In this document: positions 6,954 through 13,170 of the stretch, piece by piece
Numbering within the stretch: the stretch's first letter is position 1
Layout of the letters: each line of letters begins with the position of its first letter
From: Parcubacteria group bacterium GW2011_GWB1_42_6
GTDB lineage: Bacteria; Patescibacteriota; Minisyncoccia; Portnoybacterales; GWB1-42-6
DNA: 21,323 nucleotides
Direction of reading: 5' to 3'
NCBI GenBank assembly: GCA_000997475.1
Contig: LCEC01000003.1
Span: 1-21,323, forward strand
Program-made: the position numbers and the translations under genes
The notes under the pieces: model-generated
Told to the model about the DNA's origin: nothing
Seen by the model: the letters and a program-made list of their open reading frames with translations, nothing else
The model's database searches: none

Positions 6954-6976
6954 TGTTTTTTTAATGAGTTTCCAAG

Positions 6977-7315
6977 CTATTGAACTATTACGAGTTTCTT
7001 GACACAATCCAGCAATTTTCCCCGAATATCTTCTTCTTTACAAAAGCAAATACTCGGCGAAGAAATTAATTTTCCCCACACCTCAAGCTCCGGGTATTCT
7101 CTTACCCCGACAAGTATGACCTTATATCCTTCGGCTATAAGAATTGAAGCTTGTTGCAACCCGATCATCGGATCGGGACCAGGGAAACCATTTTGGATGT
7201 CAGATATTTCAATCTGAACAAGACCAATTTTTTCTCTGTCCATCTGGTCGTCAAAATATTCCGGAATCAGGGACAGAATTTCCCTTTCGTTTAATCCATC
7301 GCTAATTATAAACAA
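6977..7315 (-). CDS. Hypothetical protein, possibly receiver-like fold
   Basis: This 112-aa protein is not recognised with confidence. It starts at a TTG (7315) with a strong AAGGAGG placed 7 nt upstream, and no better start is available. The middle has the alternating strand/helix look of a Rossmann or CheY-like receiver domain: VQIEISDIQNGF at about 33-44, GLQQASILIAEGYKVILVGV at about 52-71, and a C-terminal helix DIRGKLLDCVKKL. I do not see a clean set of receiver catalytic residues, so a pseudo-receiver or unrelated alpha/beta fold is equally possible. It follows the 7334-7948 gene by 18 nt and is likely co-transcribed from the promoter at 7969-7997. An intrinsic terminator follows. Confidence 0.7.
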   Translation of the reverse strand: MFIISDGLNEREILSLIPEYFDDQMDREKIGLVQIEISDIQNGFPGPDPMIGLQQASILIAEGYKVILVGVREYPELEVWGKLISSPSICFCKEEDIRGKLLDCVKKLVIVQ

Positions 7316-7333
7316 GAAAATACCTCCTTAAAA

Positions 7334-7948
7334 CTAACCAACAACAAACCAGTTAGGAAGATCGGCTTTTCCTGATTTCAAGTCCTGCAAATCTGCCGCG
7401 GAAATTTCGTCTTTATGCTTCTCTTCTATTACCCTCAAATAAGCGTCGCGAAGATCGGAATAACCTTTAAATCCTTTAAAAACAGGGTCTATAAAACCTT
7501 TTTTTATACTCCATTTTTGGACGAAATCAGAAGGCAATTCATCATTTTTTACAGTACCTACATTTCCGAAATTGCGGCACAAAGCAATCAACAAATCCTT
7601 ATGGCTCGTGTTGCCATCAGCAAAAAAGCTGATTTCTTTTTCATTGTCTTTGGACTTTAAAACAACAAAAGCCCTAATATCTCTTATGCCATTCGGAATG
7701 CAAACGGAATTAGATTTATTGATTTTGTAATGATTTAAAATTTCATCACGGACTCTTTCTAATTTTTGTTCGTGAATTTCTCGGGGTTCTCTTCTCCTAT
7801 TGTGAGCCTCAACATAAACGCCGGTTCCGGCAATATTTGTATTAATTGCTGGAGTTTGTCCAACTTCAATCTTGTAAGCTTTTTTGGGCGATGATTTTTC
7901 TTCTTTATTTTCTTCCCAAGCAGGAAATTGTGTTTTCTCAAAACTCAT
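7334..7948 (-). CDS. Hypothetical cytoplasmic protein
   Basis: This 204-aa protein has no family I recognise. The ATG at 7948 is preferred. The frame extends to 7978, but that upstream Met lies inside the promoter (the -10 box is at 7969-7974). The first 25 residues are rich in Glu, Lys and Ser and look disordered. The rest is a charged, mixed alpha/beta sequence with IRDIRAFVVL and EISFFADGNT, then a helical C-terminus. No signal peptide or membrane segment is visible. The predicted leader is only about 14 nt and has no clear Shine-Dalgarno, whereas the downstream gene has a strong one. The two genes form a small operon of unknown function beside the rRNA operon. Confidence 0.75.
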   Translation of the reverse strand: MSFEKTQFPAWEENKEEKSSPKKAYKIEVGQTPAINTNIAGTGVYVEAHNRRREPREIHEQKLERVRDEILNHYKINKSNSVCIPNGIRDIRAFVVLKSKDNEKEISFFADGNTSHKDLLIALCRNFGNVGTVKNDELPSDFVQKWSIKKGFIDPVFKGFKGYSDLRDAYLRVIEEKHKDEISAADLQDLKSGKADLPNWFVVG

Positions 7949-7968
7949 ATTTAAAAGAACGGATTTCC

Positions 7969-7997
7969 ATATTAACATGTTGTATCTTTATTGTCAA
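7969..7997 (-). promoter_or_regulatory. Consensus promoter of the 7334/6977 operon
   Basis: On the minus strand TTGACA (7992-7997), 17 nt and TAATAT (7969-7974) form a near-perfect sigma-70 promoter. Transcription would start near 7962, giving a leader of about 14 nt before the ATG at 7948. Confidence 0.8.
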
Positions 7998-8029
7998 TAT
8001 TAGCAACTCCGTCCCTCTTTTGAATAACA

Positions 8030-8680
8030 TTATTTCTCCTTCTTATATTCCAAATACGAATATATAACCAATGCCACGAGCATCAAAATTATGCCGCCGA
8101 TCAAAATCCAAAAAGAATAAACAACCGGCAAGAAGTAAGCCGCGGCCATTATTATTCCCAAAGCGATGAAAAGTTTTCCGCCGAATTTATGGGTCTTATT
8201 CCAAACTTTTTCCGAGTGGAGCGTCCAAGGCAGGCGGATGCCCACCATATAGTTCTTTTTTATCTCCGGCATAACCAAACCGAAAAGCAAGAACAAAGCC
8301 GCGATTCCCAATATGATCATTCTCGCCACATTTATTTCATATCCCATTCCCACTAGCAAAGTGATTATATATATAAACGAGAGAAATAAAACCACCCCCG
8401 TCTTCATCCAAAAATAAATAAAAGAAAAACTTTCAATATTTTTCCTCATCGGGTCCAAAAAAATCAATCCGCTCATCAGCGCGTAAACCGCGATGATTAA
8501 CGCCGGAAAAAAGGATACGGCAAAATTCTTTGAACTCCAAGCGTCAATATCTCCATTGATATTCCAATGGCTGGGAATTTGATCGGGCAATTGCGGATAA
8601 AGAAAAACCGCCAAAGCCATAACGGCCAAAATTATGAATATAGGAATTATTTCCCACTGGCTGAAAAGTTTTGCTTTCAT
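8030..8680 (-). CDS. SdpI family / DUF1648 membrane protein
   Basis: This 216-aa integral membrane protein has an N-terminal DUF1648 signature, LPDQIPSHWNINGDIDAW (about residues 31-48), between the first two membrane helices. That is followed by several more hydrophobic segments and the SdpI-type stretch MVGIRLPWTLHSEKVWNKTHKFGG (about 145-168), which is the family's hallmark. In Bacillus subtilis SdpI gives immunity to the SdpC toxin and senses it; homologues without sdpC nearby are common, and none is seen here. The start is the ATG at 8680, with weak upstream Shine-Dalgarno. It is encoded just upstream of the 7948 promoter and appears to be a separate unit. Confidence 0.88.
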   Translation of the reverse strand: MKAKLFSQWEIIPIFIILAVMALAVFLYPQLPDQIPSHWNINGDIDAWSSKNFAVSFFPALIIAVYALMSGLIFLDPMRKNIESFSFIYFWMKTGVVLFLSFIYIITLLVGMGYEINVARMIILGIAALFLLFGLVMPEIKKNYMVGIRLPWTLHSEKVWNKTHKFGGKLFIALGIIMAAAYFLPVVYSFWILIGGIILMLVALVIYSYLEYKKEK

Positions 8681-8746
8681 ATATTTTATTATTGCTTATA
8701 TCTTCATTATGCGGCAAAAGGGAAAGGATGTAAATAATCAAAGCTT

Positions 8747-8842
8747 TCCTCCCCTCCTCAGTTGAGGAGGGGGTAGAGGGAGGAGGTGTTTAAATTAAAT
8801 TTCATCTCCCCGCCTCAATCCTCCCCTCGTCTGAGGGGAGGA
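8747..8842. repeat. Bipartite CCTCCCC/GGGGAGG palindromic repeat, copy A
   Basis: Two GC-rich hairpins (CCTCCTCAGTTGAGGAGG and CCTCCCCTCGTCTGAGGGGAGG) flank an AT-rich palindromic centre (TTTAAATTAAA), with GGGGTAGAGGGAGGAGG and CCTCAATCCTCCCC linkers. It is nearly the same design as the copy at 13490-13588. It has no coding potential. Confidence 0.75.
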
Positions 8843-8849
8843 GGAATTA

Positions 8850-8891
8850 TTCGCGTGGGCATTTTCGCATGAGTTTATGCCATTCGCATGC
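8850..8891 (+). repeat. Triple TTCGCRTG element, copy 2
   Basis: Octamers lie at 8850, 8864 and 8883, with offsets identical to copy 1 at 6644. The inner pairing GGCAT/ATGCC differs from copy 1 but is conserved as a stem. It abuts the T-tract of the terminator at 8892-8943. Confidence 0.55.
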
Positions 8892-8943
8892 AAAAAAGAG
8901 CCCCTGCTTCCATCCCGCTTGGCGAGATTTCTGCAAGAGCTCT
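8892..8943 (-). terminator. Intrinsic terminator of the 8962 gene
   Basis: In minus sense AGAGCTCTTGC pairs with GCAGGGGCTCT (11 bp including two G-U pairs). An inner TCTCGC/GCGGGA helix sits in the loop, and the stem is followed by TTTTT. Confidence 0.75.
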
Positions 8944-8961
8944 GTTGCTGCATGGAAAGAA

Positions 8962-9648
8962 TTATTCAACCGTCTCAACTTCCACCTTGGGCGACAAATT
9001 TCGGAAAAGCAAAAGACATTCGCATTTACGCAGGTCCCAATCAAAAGGCCTGAGTTCGAACACAAAATGATCAAACCTCGTATGAAGGGCCGAGGACCAA
9101 ACCAAATGGTTATTGAGCGAATTTTTCCACAGGACGTTTTTCATATCCAAAGAAAAACAGTCTTGCCCTCGAGGAAAGTAACTCCACGCCTGCTCGATCG
9201 CAACAACCAACCCCTGCGCACCAACTAGAAGATCGCTTCTCCTTCTTACAAAGTTTAAGCAGTCTTCGAAACCAACATTTACCCGAGCCTCGAAAACACA
9301 GACTCCGATTCTTTGACCCGAAGCAAGCTCGTCGGTCACTCGGGCAAAACGCTTATCCTCGAAAAGGACACCATCCTCCCTCGGAAAAGCAAACTTTTCC
9401 TGGTGGTTTTTTTTGAATGCTCCCAAACAAGTTTTATGAACAAAATCTTCAGGGACAAAAAAATTGAAAAACCCGATCTGCTTAAAACGAGAATCCCTGT
9501 TCCCGAGGAGCCAATCGCGATCATCGGCTGTTAGCCCCGAAAACCACTCCATCTGCTCAATGGTCATTTGGCCATTGCGCAGTTTTTGGAGCATATCGAT
9601 TTGCAGACCAGCCAATTTGGCCGCGTCTACGCCGATGTTTTTAGGCAT
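8962..9648 (-). CDS. Hypothetical protein with KLRNGQMTIEQMEWF-type N-terminus
   Basis: This 228-aa soluble protein of unknown function begins MPKNIGVDAAKLAGLQIDML. The following segment KLRNGQMTIEQMEWFSGL, then DDRDWLLG, is a type of N-terminus I associate with uncharacterised Patescibacteria proteins. The remainder is mixed alpha/beta, with two Cys near the middle and a C-terminal FELRPFDWDLRKCECLLL. The start at 9648 is set by AAAAGGAG placed 7-8 nt upstream. An in-frame Met at 9747 falls in the -35 region of the promoter and is rejected. It is flanked by its own promoter and terminator, so it is likely monocistronic. Confidence 0.75.
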   Translation of the reverse strand: MPKNIGVDAAKLAGLQIDMLQKLRNGQMTIEQMEWFSGLTADDRDWLLGNRDSRFKQIGFFNFFVPEDFVHKTCLGAFKKNHQEKFAFPREDGVLFEDKRFARVTDELASGQRIGVCVFEARVNVGFEDCLNFVRRRSDLLVGAQGLVVAIEQAWSYFPRGQDCFSLDMKNVLWKNSLNNHLVWSSALHTRFDHFVFELRPFDWDLRKCECLLLFRNLSPKVEVETVE

Positions 9649-9717
9649 CGTTTTTCTCCTTTTCAATGAACATCTTGGTTCCCGCCAAGCCGGAGCAAGA
9701 GAATCTTGCAATGATTT

Positions 9718-9747
9718 AGTATGGCACAGCGGTTGTGTATTAGTCAA
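9718..9747 (-). promoter_or_regulatory. Promoter of the 8962 gene
   Basis: On the minus strand TTGACT (9742-9747), 18 nt, then CATACT (9718-9723). Predicted start is near 9711, leaving a leader of about 63 nt that ends in a good AAAAGGAG site. Confidence 0.6.
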
Positions 9748-9763
9748 TGGTTGGGATTTTATT

Positions 9764-9896
9764 CCCCCTCTTATATAAGAGGGGGCTAGTCCCGGGATGA
9801 ACCCGGGATTCGGGGAGTTAATTCAATAAAATATAAATGTAGATTTATTCTTATTCATAACCCCTCCCAACCTCCCCTTATCTTAAGGGGAGGAGA
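9764..9896. repeat. Composite palindromic repeat, copy B
   Basis: It starts with the hairpin CCCCCTCTTATATAAGAGGGGG. A second palindrome, CCCGGGATGAACCCGGG, follows. Then come an AT-rich stretch and CCTCCCCTTATCTTAAGGGGAGG. It is the same two-hairpin plan as copies A and D but with an extra internal palindrome. No gene is visible here. The rest of the 9649-9984 gap is the 8962-gene leader, its promoter and a terminator. Confidence 0.65.
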
Positions 9897-9915
9897 AAAT
9901 CCAAATCCGCGGCAA

Positions 9916-9965
9916 TAAAAAAAGCCCTGTTCTTGTCCACGGGCAACGGGGGCACGAGCAGAGCT
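9916..9965 (-). terminator. Intrinsic terminator of the 9985 gene
   Basis: In minus sense AGCTCTGCTCGTG pairs with CAAGAACAGGGCT through Watson-Crick and G-U pairs, followed by TTTTTTTAT. Confidence 0.7.
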
Positions 9966-9984
9966 CAATTTGCTTAAAAAAATT

Positions 9985-10407
9985 TTACGCTTCTTTTGTT
10001 TCTTTCTTGATTATTCTCCAATGATAAAGATAAAGCGGCAAGCCGACTATTATCATAGCTATGGCATTGGAAGCTTGCCTTTGCCGATCAGAGGTCAAAG
10101 GATCAATCTTGCTTTGAGTTTCCTGCCAAGCTTTATAATCCGCCAACCACCTTTGAATTTGAGCTTTTTCTTCTTCGGTTAATTGGGCGTTTCCTTGTCC
10201 CGAAACTATATTATCAAGCTTCTGCTCCGAGATTGGAGCAGACAAAGGCATCTTCTGGTAAGAATATTGCTGCGAATCCGCCTGCTTGAAAACGGTCATC
10301 TTTAATCCCAAATCTATCAATTTAACCGCGCCGATCACAATCAAAGACAATCCCACTATCGTGAACAGATACAAATAAATTTTTCTTATCAAAGGATATT
10401 TTTCCAT
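9985..10407 (-). CDS. Hypothetical two-TM membrane protein
   Basis: This 140-aa protein has an N-terminal membrane helix (LYLFTIVGLSLIVIGAVKLI, about 11-30). A roughly 70-residue polar segment follows, containing LTEEEKAQIQRWLADYKAW, and a second helix ends in AMIIVGLPLYLYHWRIIKKE. The GLPLYLYHW ending resembles small DUF5671-like membrane proteins common in candidate phyla, but I hold this loosely. The ATG at 10407 is preferred. A Met six codons upstream (10425) lies at the edge of a palindromic repeat, and neither start has a clear Shine-Dalgarno. A strong terminator follows the stop. Confidence 0.72.
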   Translation of the reverse strand: MEKYPLIRKIYLYLFTIVGLSLIVIGAVKLIDLGLKMTVFKQADSQQYSYQKMPLSAPISEQKLDNIVSGQGNAQLTEEEKAQIQRWLADYKAWQETQSKIDPLTSDRQRQASNAIAMIIVGLPLYLYHWRIIKKETKEA

Positions 10408-10420
10408 AATTACGGCTAAT

Positions 10421-10516
10421 GTCATCCCCGCGTAAAGCGGGGATCCAGATTAATAGGGTCTGGATTCCCGCTCGCTTCGCCATAGCTTCAGCGAGGCGAG
10501 TTTTCACGGGAATGAC
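10421..10516. repeat. GTCATCCCCGC / GCGGGAATGAC type palindromic repeat
   Basis: The left end has a small hairpin, CCCCGCGTAAAGCGGGG. The right end carries CGGGAATGAC, complementary in type to the left GTCATCCCCG. GGATCCAGA and TCTGGATTCC form an inner stem. CGCTTCGCCATAGCTTCAGCG is a third small hairpin. It directly abuts the start of the 9985 gene. No gene was found between 10408 and 10633. Confidence 0.7.
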
Positions 10517-10633
10517 AAGTGAGTTCTTTTGAGTTCTTTAAAAAAATTAAAATATATATTAAAAAAACTTCACGCCTCAAAAAAGGGATTGGAAATTTTT
10601 ATATTAAGATTAACAGCTTGTCTAAATAAGAGA

Positions 10634-10810
10634 TTAAGCGGCGGCAACTTCTTGTTTTTTGCCCAAGATTCTGAACATCTTGGTGCCGCAAACCGGACAA
10701 ACTCCGGTCATTGCTCGACGCTCAACGCCACCCTTTCCTTTCATGGCAACTTCTTTGGCGTCTTTCATCTCTCTTTTAGCCTTGCATTTAACGCAGTAGG
10801 CTTCATTCAT
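10634..10810 (-). CDS. DUF5679 zinc-ribbon protein
   Basis: This 58-aa protein has two metal-binding CxxC knuckles: YCVKC at residues 5-9 and CPVC at 38-41. The surrounding pattern KCKAKREM...MTGVCPVCGTKMFRILG is that of DUF5679, a short domain frequent in Patescibacteria. The function is unknown; a four-Cys zinc ribbon suggests nucleic-acid or protein binding. The ATG at 10810 is only 6 nt after a perfect TATAAT, so the mRNA would be leaderless or nearly so; a second ATG two codons in is an alternative. The C-terminal QEVAAA tail is specific to this copy. Confidence 0.88.
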   Translation of the reverse strand: MNEAYCVKCKAKREMKDAKEVAMKGKGGVERRAMTGVCPVCGTKMFRILGKKQEVAAA

Positions 10811-10816
10811 ATTCGT

Positions 10817-10845
10817 ATTATAGGCTAAACATTAAATTAAAGCAA
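10817..10845 (-). promoter_or_regulatory. Promoter of the DUF5679 gene (leaderless start)
   Basis: On the minus strand TTGCTT (10840-10845), 17 nt, then TATAAT (10817-10822). Transcription should begin at or within a base or two of the ATG at 10810. Confidence 0.75.
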
Positions 10846-10864
10846 GCCTATTTATGCACAATCT

Positions 10865-11284
10865 CTACTTCATCAGATTCAACCCGATTTCCTCCGAGTA
10901 TTCTCTTTCGATCTTTCCATCCAAAACCCAAACGATAATTTCACAAGTCGCCGCCACAACCATTTTTTTGATATGTCCGGCTTTCGCATTCATCTCTTCA
11001 TCCGAAAAAACGCCATGAACGTGAATAATTGTCTTTTCTCCCATTTTGGCGATATTGCCGCTCATACTCGCAATCTCCATTTTTTCGCCAAAAACCTTAT
11101 CCGAATATTTCTTTTCATCAATATCATACCAAGAAAGCTCAACTTCTCCCGCCGCCCCCAAACCTAAAAAATATCCTGCCTCAATTTTTTGTTCCGCGCA
11201 AAAATCAATCAAGCTTTCAATAAATTCCTCGCCCTTATTAAATCTCAAAATATATTTATTTGATTCTTTCAGTATTATTTTCAT
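10865..11284 (-). CDS. PPC/PCC domain protein (DUF296)
   Basis: This 139-aa protein matches the plants-and-prokaryotes conserved domain. It opens with the family's YILRFNKGEEFIESLIDFC strand/helix (about 11-29). GLGAAGEVELSWYD (about 41-54) follows, then IIHVHGVFSDEEMNAKAGHI (about 86-105), whose His88, His90 and His104 match the family's metal-binding histidines. Prokaryotic members form trimers of unclear function; the plant versions are fused to AT-hooks and bind DNA. The start ATG overlaps the stop of the MetRS-beta-like gene by 4 nt (ATGA type), indicating translational coupling. Confidence 0.9.
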   Translation of the reverse strand: MKIILKESNKYILRFNKGEEFIESLIDFCAEQKIEAGYFLGLGAAGEVELSWYDIDEKKYSDKVFGEKMEIASMSGNIAKMGEKTIIHVHGVFSDEEMNAKAGHIKKMVVAATCEIIVWVLDGKIEREYSEEIGLNLMK

Positions 11285-11619
11285 ATAATTTTAGCTCCGG
11301 CGGGAATGTCTTTTTCGGGGATAACCAAAACCGGTCCATCCTCTCCCTCTGCCGCCACAATCATTCCGTTGCTTTCTAATCCCATCAAATTTCGCGGCTC
11401 AAGATTCGCTACAATAACAATATTTTTTCCGATCAGCTCCTCGGACGAATAATATTTGGCGATACCCGAAACAAGCTGGCGATATGTCGGCTCACCCGTT
11501 TCGTTTTTACCATCTTGGACTTTGAGCTTTAAAAGCTTTTCTGAACCCTCGACTTTCTCGGCCTCGATAATTTTAACAACCTTGAGTTCTATTTTTTTGA
11601 AATCATCAATAGAAATCAT
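11281..11619 (-). CDS. Methionyl-tRNA synthetase beta-like tRNA-binding protein (Trbp111/CsaA type)
   Basis: This 112-aa protein is a stand-alone OB-fold tRNA-binding domain. It opens with ISIDDFKKIELKVVKIIEAEKVEGSEKLLKLKVQ and continues with RQLVSGIAKYYSSEELIGK, then ANLEPRNLMGLESNGMIVAA, the classic MetRS C-terminal/Trbp111 pattern. In bacteria this domain dimerises MetRS or works as a free tRNA or chaperone-like protein (CsaA). Its length equals the isolated domain, so this is not a fragment. It overlaps the PPC gene by 4 nt. A palindromic repeat and about 105 nt separate it from rlmN upstream. No clear Shine-Dalgarno precedes the ATG at 11619. Confidence 0.9.
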   Translation of the reverse strand: MISIDDFKKIELKVVKIIEAEKVEGSEKLLKLKVQDGKNETGEPTYRQLVSGIAKYYSSEELIGKNIVIVANLEPRNLMGLESNGMIVAAEGEDGPVLVIPEKDIPAGAKII

Positions 11620-11624
11620 GAATA

Positions 11625-11735
11625 ATGTAAAATTGAAATCTCAAAATGGAAAATGACAATGCAAAATTTAAAATCAGTCCCGCATAGCGGGACACCCAAA
11701 TTTTACACTTTGAGATTTACATTTTCAATTTACTA
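11625..11735. repeat. AT-rich palindrome around a GTCCCGC/GCGGGAC hairpin
   Basis: AATTGAAATCTCAAA and AAAATTT units left of the hairpin GTCCCGCATAGCGGGAC are mirrored to the right by AAATTTTACACTTTGAGATT and TTTTCAATTT. It fills the rlmN to MetRS-beta gap and its outer arm reaches the last bases of rlmN. Confidence 0.65.
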
Positions 11736-12939
11736 TTAATTGCCCGCACGCCCCTCCAATTTCATCCCCAAACCGCCAGCGCTGGACCGCTTCAATTCCT
11801 TCTTTTTCCAAAATTGCTTTAAATGCTTTGGTCCGCTCACCGCTTGAAGGCTTAAAAATTCCCGTGGGACGTAAAGATTCAAAGAATCCGCGTCCCGAGG
11901 GGTTATATAAAATCAAATTCACGAAAACCAGCGGTTTTTTCATTTTTTTTATCAAACCCGCCAATTCTTTGGCGCATTCATCGGAATCATTTTTATCTTT
12001 TATCATTATATATTCAATCATTACTCGACGATTAGTTTTTTGGGTATGTTCATCAAGCGTTTCAAATATTTCTTTGACCGAATATTTTTTGGCTATTGGC
12101 ATCAAGCTTTCACGCAATTTGTCATTTGGCGCGTGAAGCGACAAAGCCAAGTTTATTTGCATTGGTTCTTCGGCCAGTTTTTTTATCCCCTCAATAATTC
12201 CCGCCGTTGAAATGGAAATATGCCGCGCGCCGATATTCAACCCATCTTTATCGTTTAAAATTCTTATCGCCGCCAGAACATTTTCATAATTTAGAAACGG
12301 CTCGCCCATGCCCATAAAAACAACTCCGTGGATTCTCGCCGCCTCGTCATTGCGAGGAGCGACCCGAGAGTCATTCGACCCTGAGCTCATGGCCGAAGGG
12401 CGACGAAGCAATCCCGAATTAGAGCTGCCGCTCTCGGAAGAATATTCTTCGAATGTATTCCTCGGGATTGCTTCGTCAGCCCTCACGAACTCGGGCTTCC
12501 TCGCAATGACGCCAGCTTTTGATTCTTTTTTCAACATTCTCCCCCAAAACACCGCTTGCTCAACAATCTCATCGGCCACGAGATTTCTCTTGAACCCAAT
12601 TTTTCCCGTGGCGCAAAAAGAACAACCCAAAGGACAGCCAACTTGAGAGGAAACACAAACTGTGTTGCGGCCGTCTTTGTGTTTCATTAAAACCGTCTCC
12701 ACTTTCTCATCATCGTCAAAAATGATCAGCGCTTTTTGAGAATCGCTTTTTTGCCCCGGCGTGATTTGGGCGTTGATTTCCAAAGAAACTTCTTTTTTCA
12801 ATTTTTCCCGCAATTCCGCCGGCAAATTCGTCGCCTCGTCCCAACTATTTATCAAGTTCCCAGAAACCGCCTCGCGAGCTTGTTTGAGACGGAAAACCGG
12901 TTCGTCTTGCAGAATTTTTGAGAGATTGGATAGATTCAT
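11725..12939 (-). CDS. rlmN: Dual-specificity rRNA/tRNA adenine-C2 methyltransferase RlmN, with repeat-derived insertions
   Basis: This radical-SAM enzyme methylates A2503 of 23S rRNA and A37 of some tRNAs. The iron-sulfur motif CPLGCSFC is at residues 102-109, the Cys pair used in catalysis is Cys95 (TVCVSS) and Cys398 (GACGQL), and GMGEP is at about 210-214. The SAM-binding HISISTAG and the LALSLHAP segment are intact. The protein is 404 aa, against about 340-350 usually. The excess is explained by residues 143-199, encoded by a 167-bp palindromic repeat, and by about 11-14 residues near 346-359 encoded by a smaller palindrome. Both are in frame and sit between conserved motifs. Activity is likely kept, since all catalytic residues are present. 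Confidence 0.95.
   Translation of the reverse strand: MNLSNLSKILQDEPVFRLKQAREAVSGNLINSWDEATNLPAELREKLKKEVSLEINAQITPGQKSDSQKALIIFDDDEKVETVLMKHKDGRNTVCVSSQVGCPLGCSFCATGKIGFKRNLVADEIVEQAVFWGRMLKKESKAGVIARKPEFVRADEAIPRNTFEEYSSESGSSNSGLLRRPSAMSSGSNDSRVAPRNDEAARIHGVVFMGMGEPFLNYENVLAAIRILNDKDGLNIGARHISISTAGIIEGIKKLAEEPMQINLALSLHAPNDKLRESLMPIAKKYSVKEIFETLDEHTQKTNRRVMIEYIMIKDKNDSDECAKELAGLIKKMKKPLVFVNLILYNPSGRGFFESLRPTGIFKPSSGERTKAFKAILEKEGIEAVQRWRFGDEIGGACGQLIVN
11861..11902. repeat. Small palindrome inserted in frame in rlmN
   Basis: GGGACG (11866-11871) and CGTCCC (11891-11896), with inner GATTC/GAATC, form a hairpin. It codes for the extra residues GRGFFESLRPTG between the conserved YNPSG and KPSSGERTKAF of RlmN. 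Confidence 0.5.
12345..12511. repeat. GTCATTGCGAGG-type palindromic element inserted in frame in rlmN
   Basis: The outer arms CGTCATTGCGAGGA and TCCTCGCAATGACG are perfect inverses. The inner arms GACGAAGCAATCCCGA and TCGGGATTGCTTCGTC are also perfect, and the middle is AT-rich. The element is 167 bp and reads through in frame with rlmN, adding residues 143-199 of low complexity (Ser/Arg/Glu-rich). Sequences of this GTCATTGCGAGG design are widespread intergenic repeats in bacteria. Confidence 0.8.
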
Positions 12940-12950
12940 GGGTAAATTTA

Positions 12951-13036
12951 AAAATCCCCCTTAATCCCCCTTTTTAAAGGGGGAAAGAAATCCGCATTCA
13001 CTCCCTCCTTTAGAAAGGAGGGTTGGGGGTGGATTT
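12951..13036. repeat. CCCCCTT/AAGGGGG palindromic repeat, copy C
   Basis: Two hairpins, CCCCCTTTTTAAAGGGGG and CCCTCCTTTAGAAAGGAGGG, are separated by about 20 nt and flanked by TCCCCCTTAATCC and GGGTTGGGGGTGGA, the same two-hairpin plan as copies A, B and D. It fills most of the spacer between divergent rlmN and the 13171 gene. Confidence 0.65.
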
Positions 13037-13096
13037 TTCTTTTATTCTACCTTTTCCCGCTTGTTTTTTCAATTTTTTCATATTTAAAGAAAAAAC

Positions 13097-13126
13097 TTGA
13101 CATGATAGAGGAGTTTGATTTAAAAT
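13097..13126 (+). promoter_or_regulatory. Promoter of the 13171 gene
   Basis: TTGACA at 13097-13102 and TAAAAT at 13121-13126 with an 18-nt spacer. Predicted start is near 13133, giving a leader of about 38 nt that ends in AAAAGGAGG. Confidence 0.7.
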
Positions 13127-13170
13127 ACTTTCAGAGTTATTAAGAGATTAATCCTTAAAAGGAGGCTGAA

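Noticed and set aside
7981..8035. Short minus-strand frame starting ATGTTATTC after AAGGAG at the end of the SdpI gene
   Set aside because: It overlaps the SdpI stop and the promoter of the next operon and yields only about 33 residues of AT-rich sequence.
8030..8680. SdpI-family gene as part of a toxin/immunity locus
   Set aside because: No SdpC-like toxin or SdpAB homologue is visible in the flanking genes; only the family call is supported.
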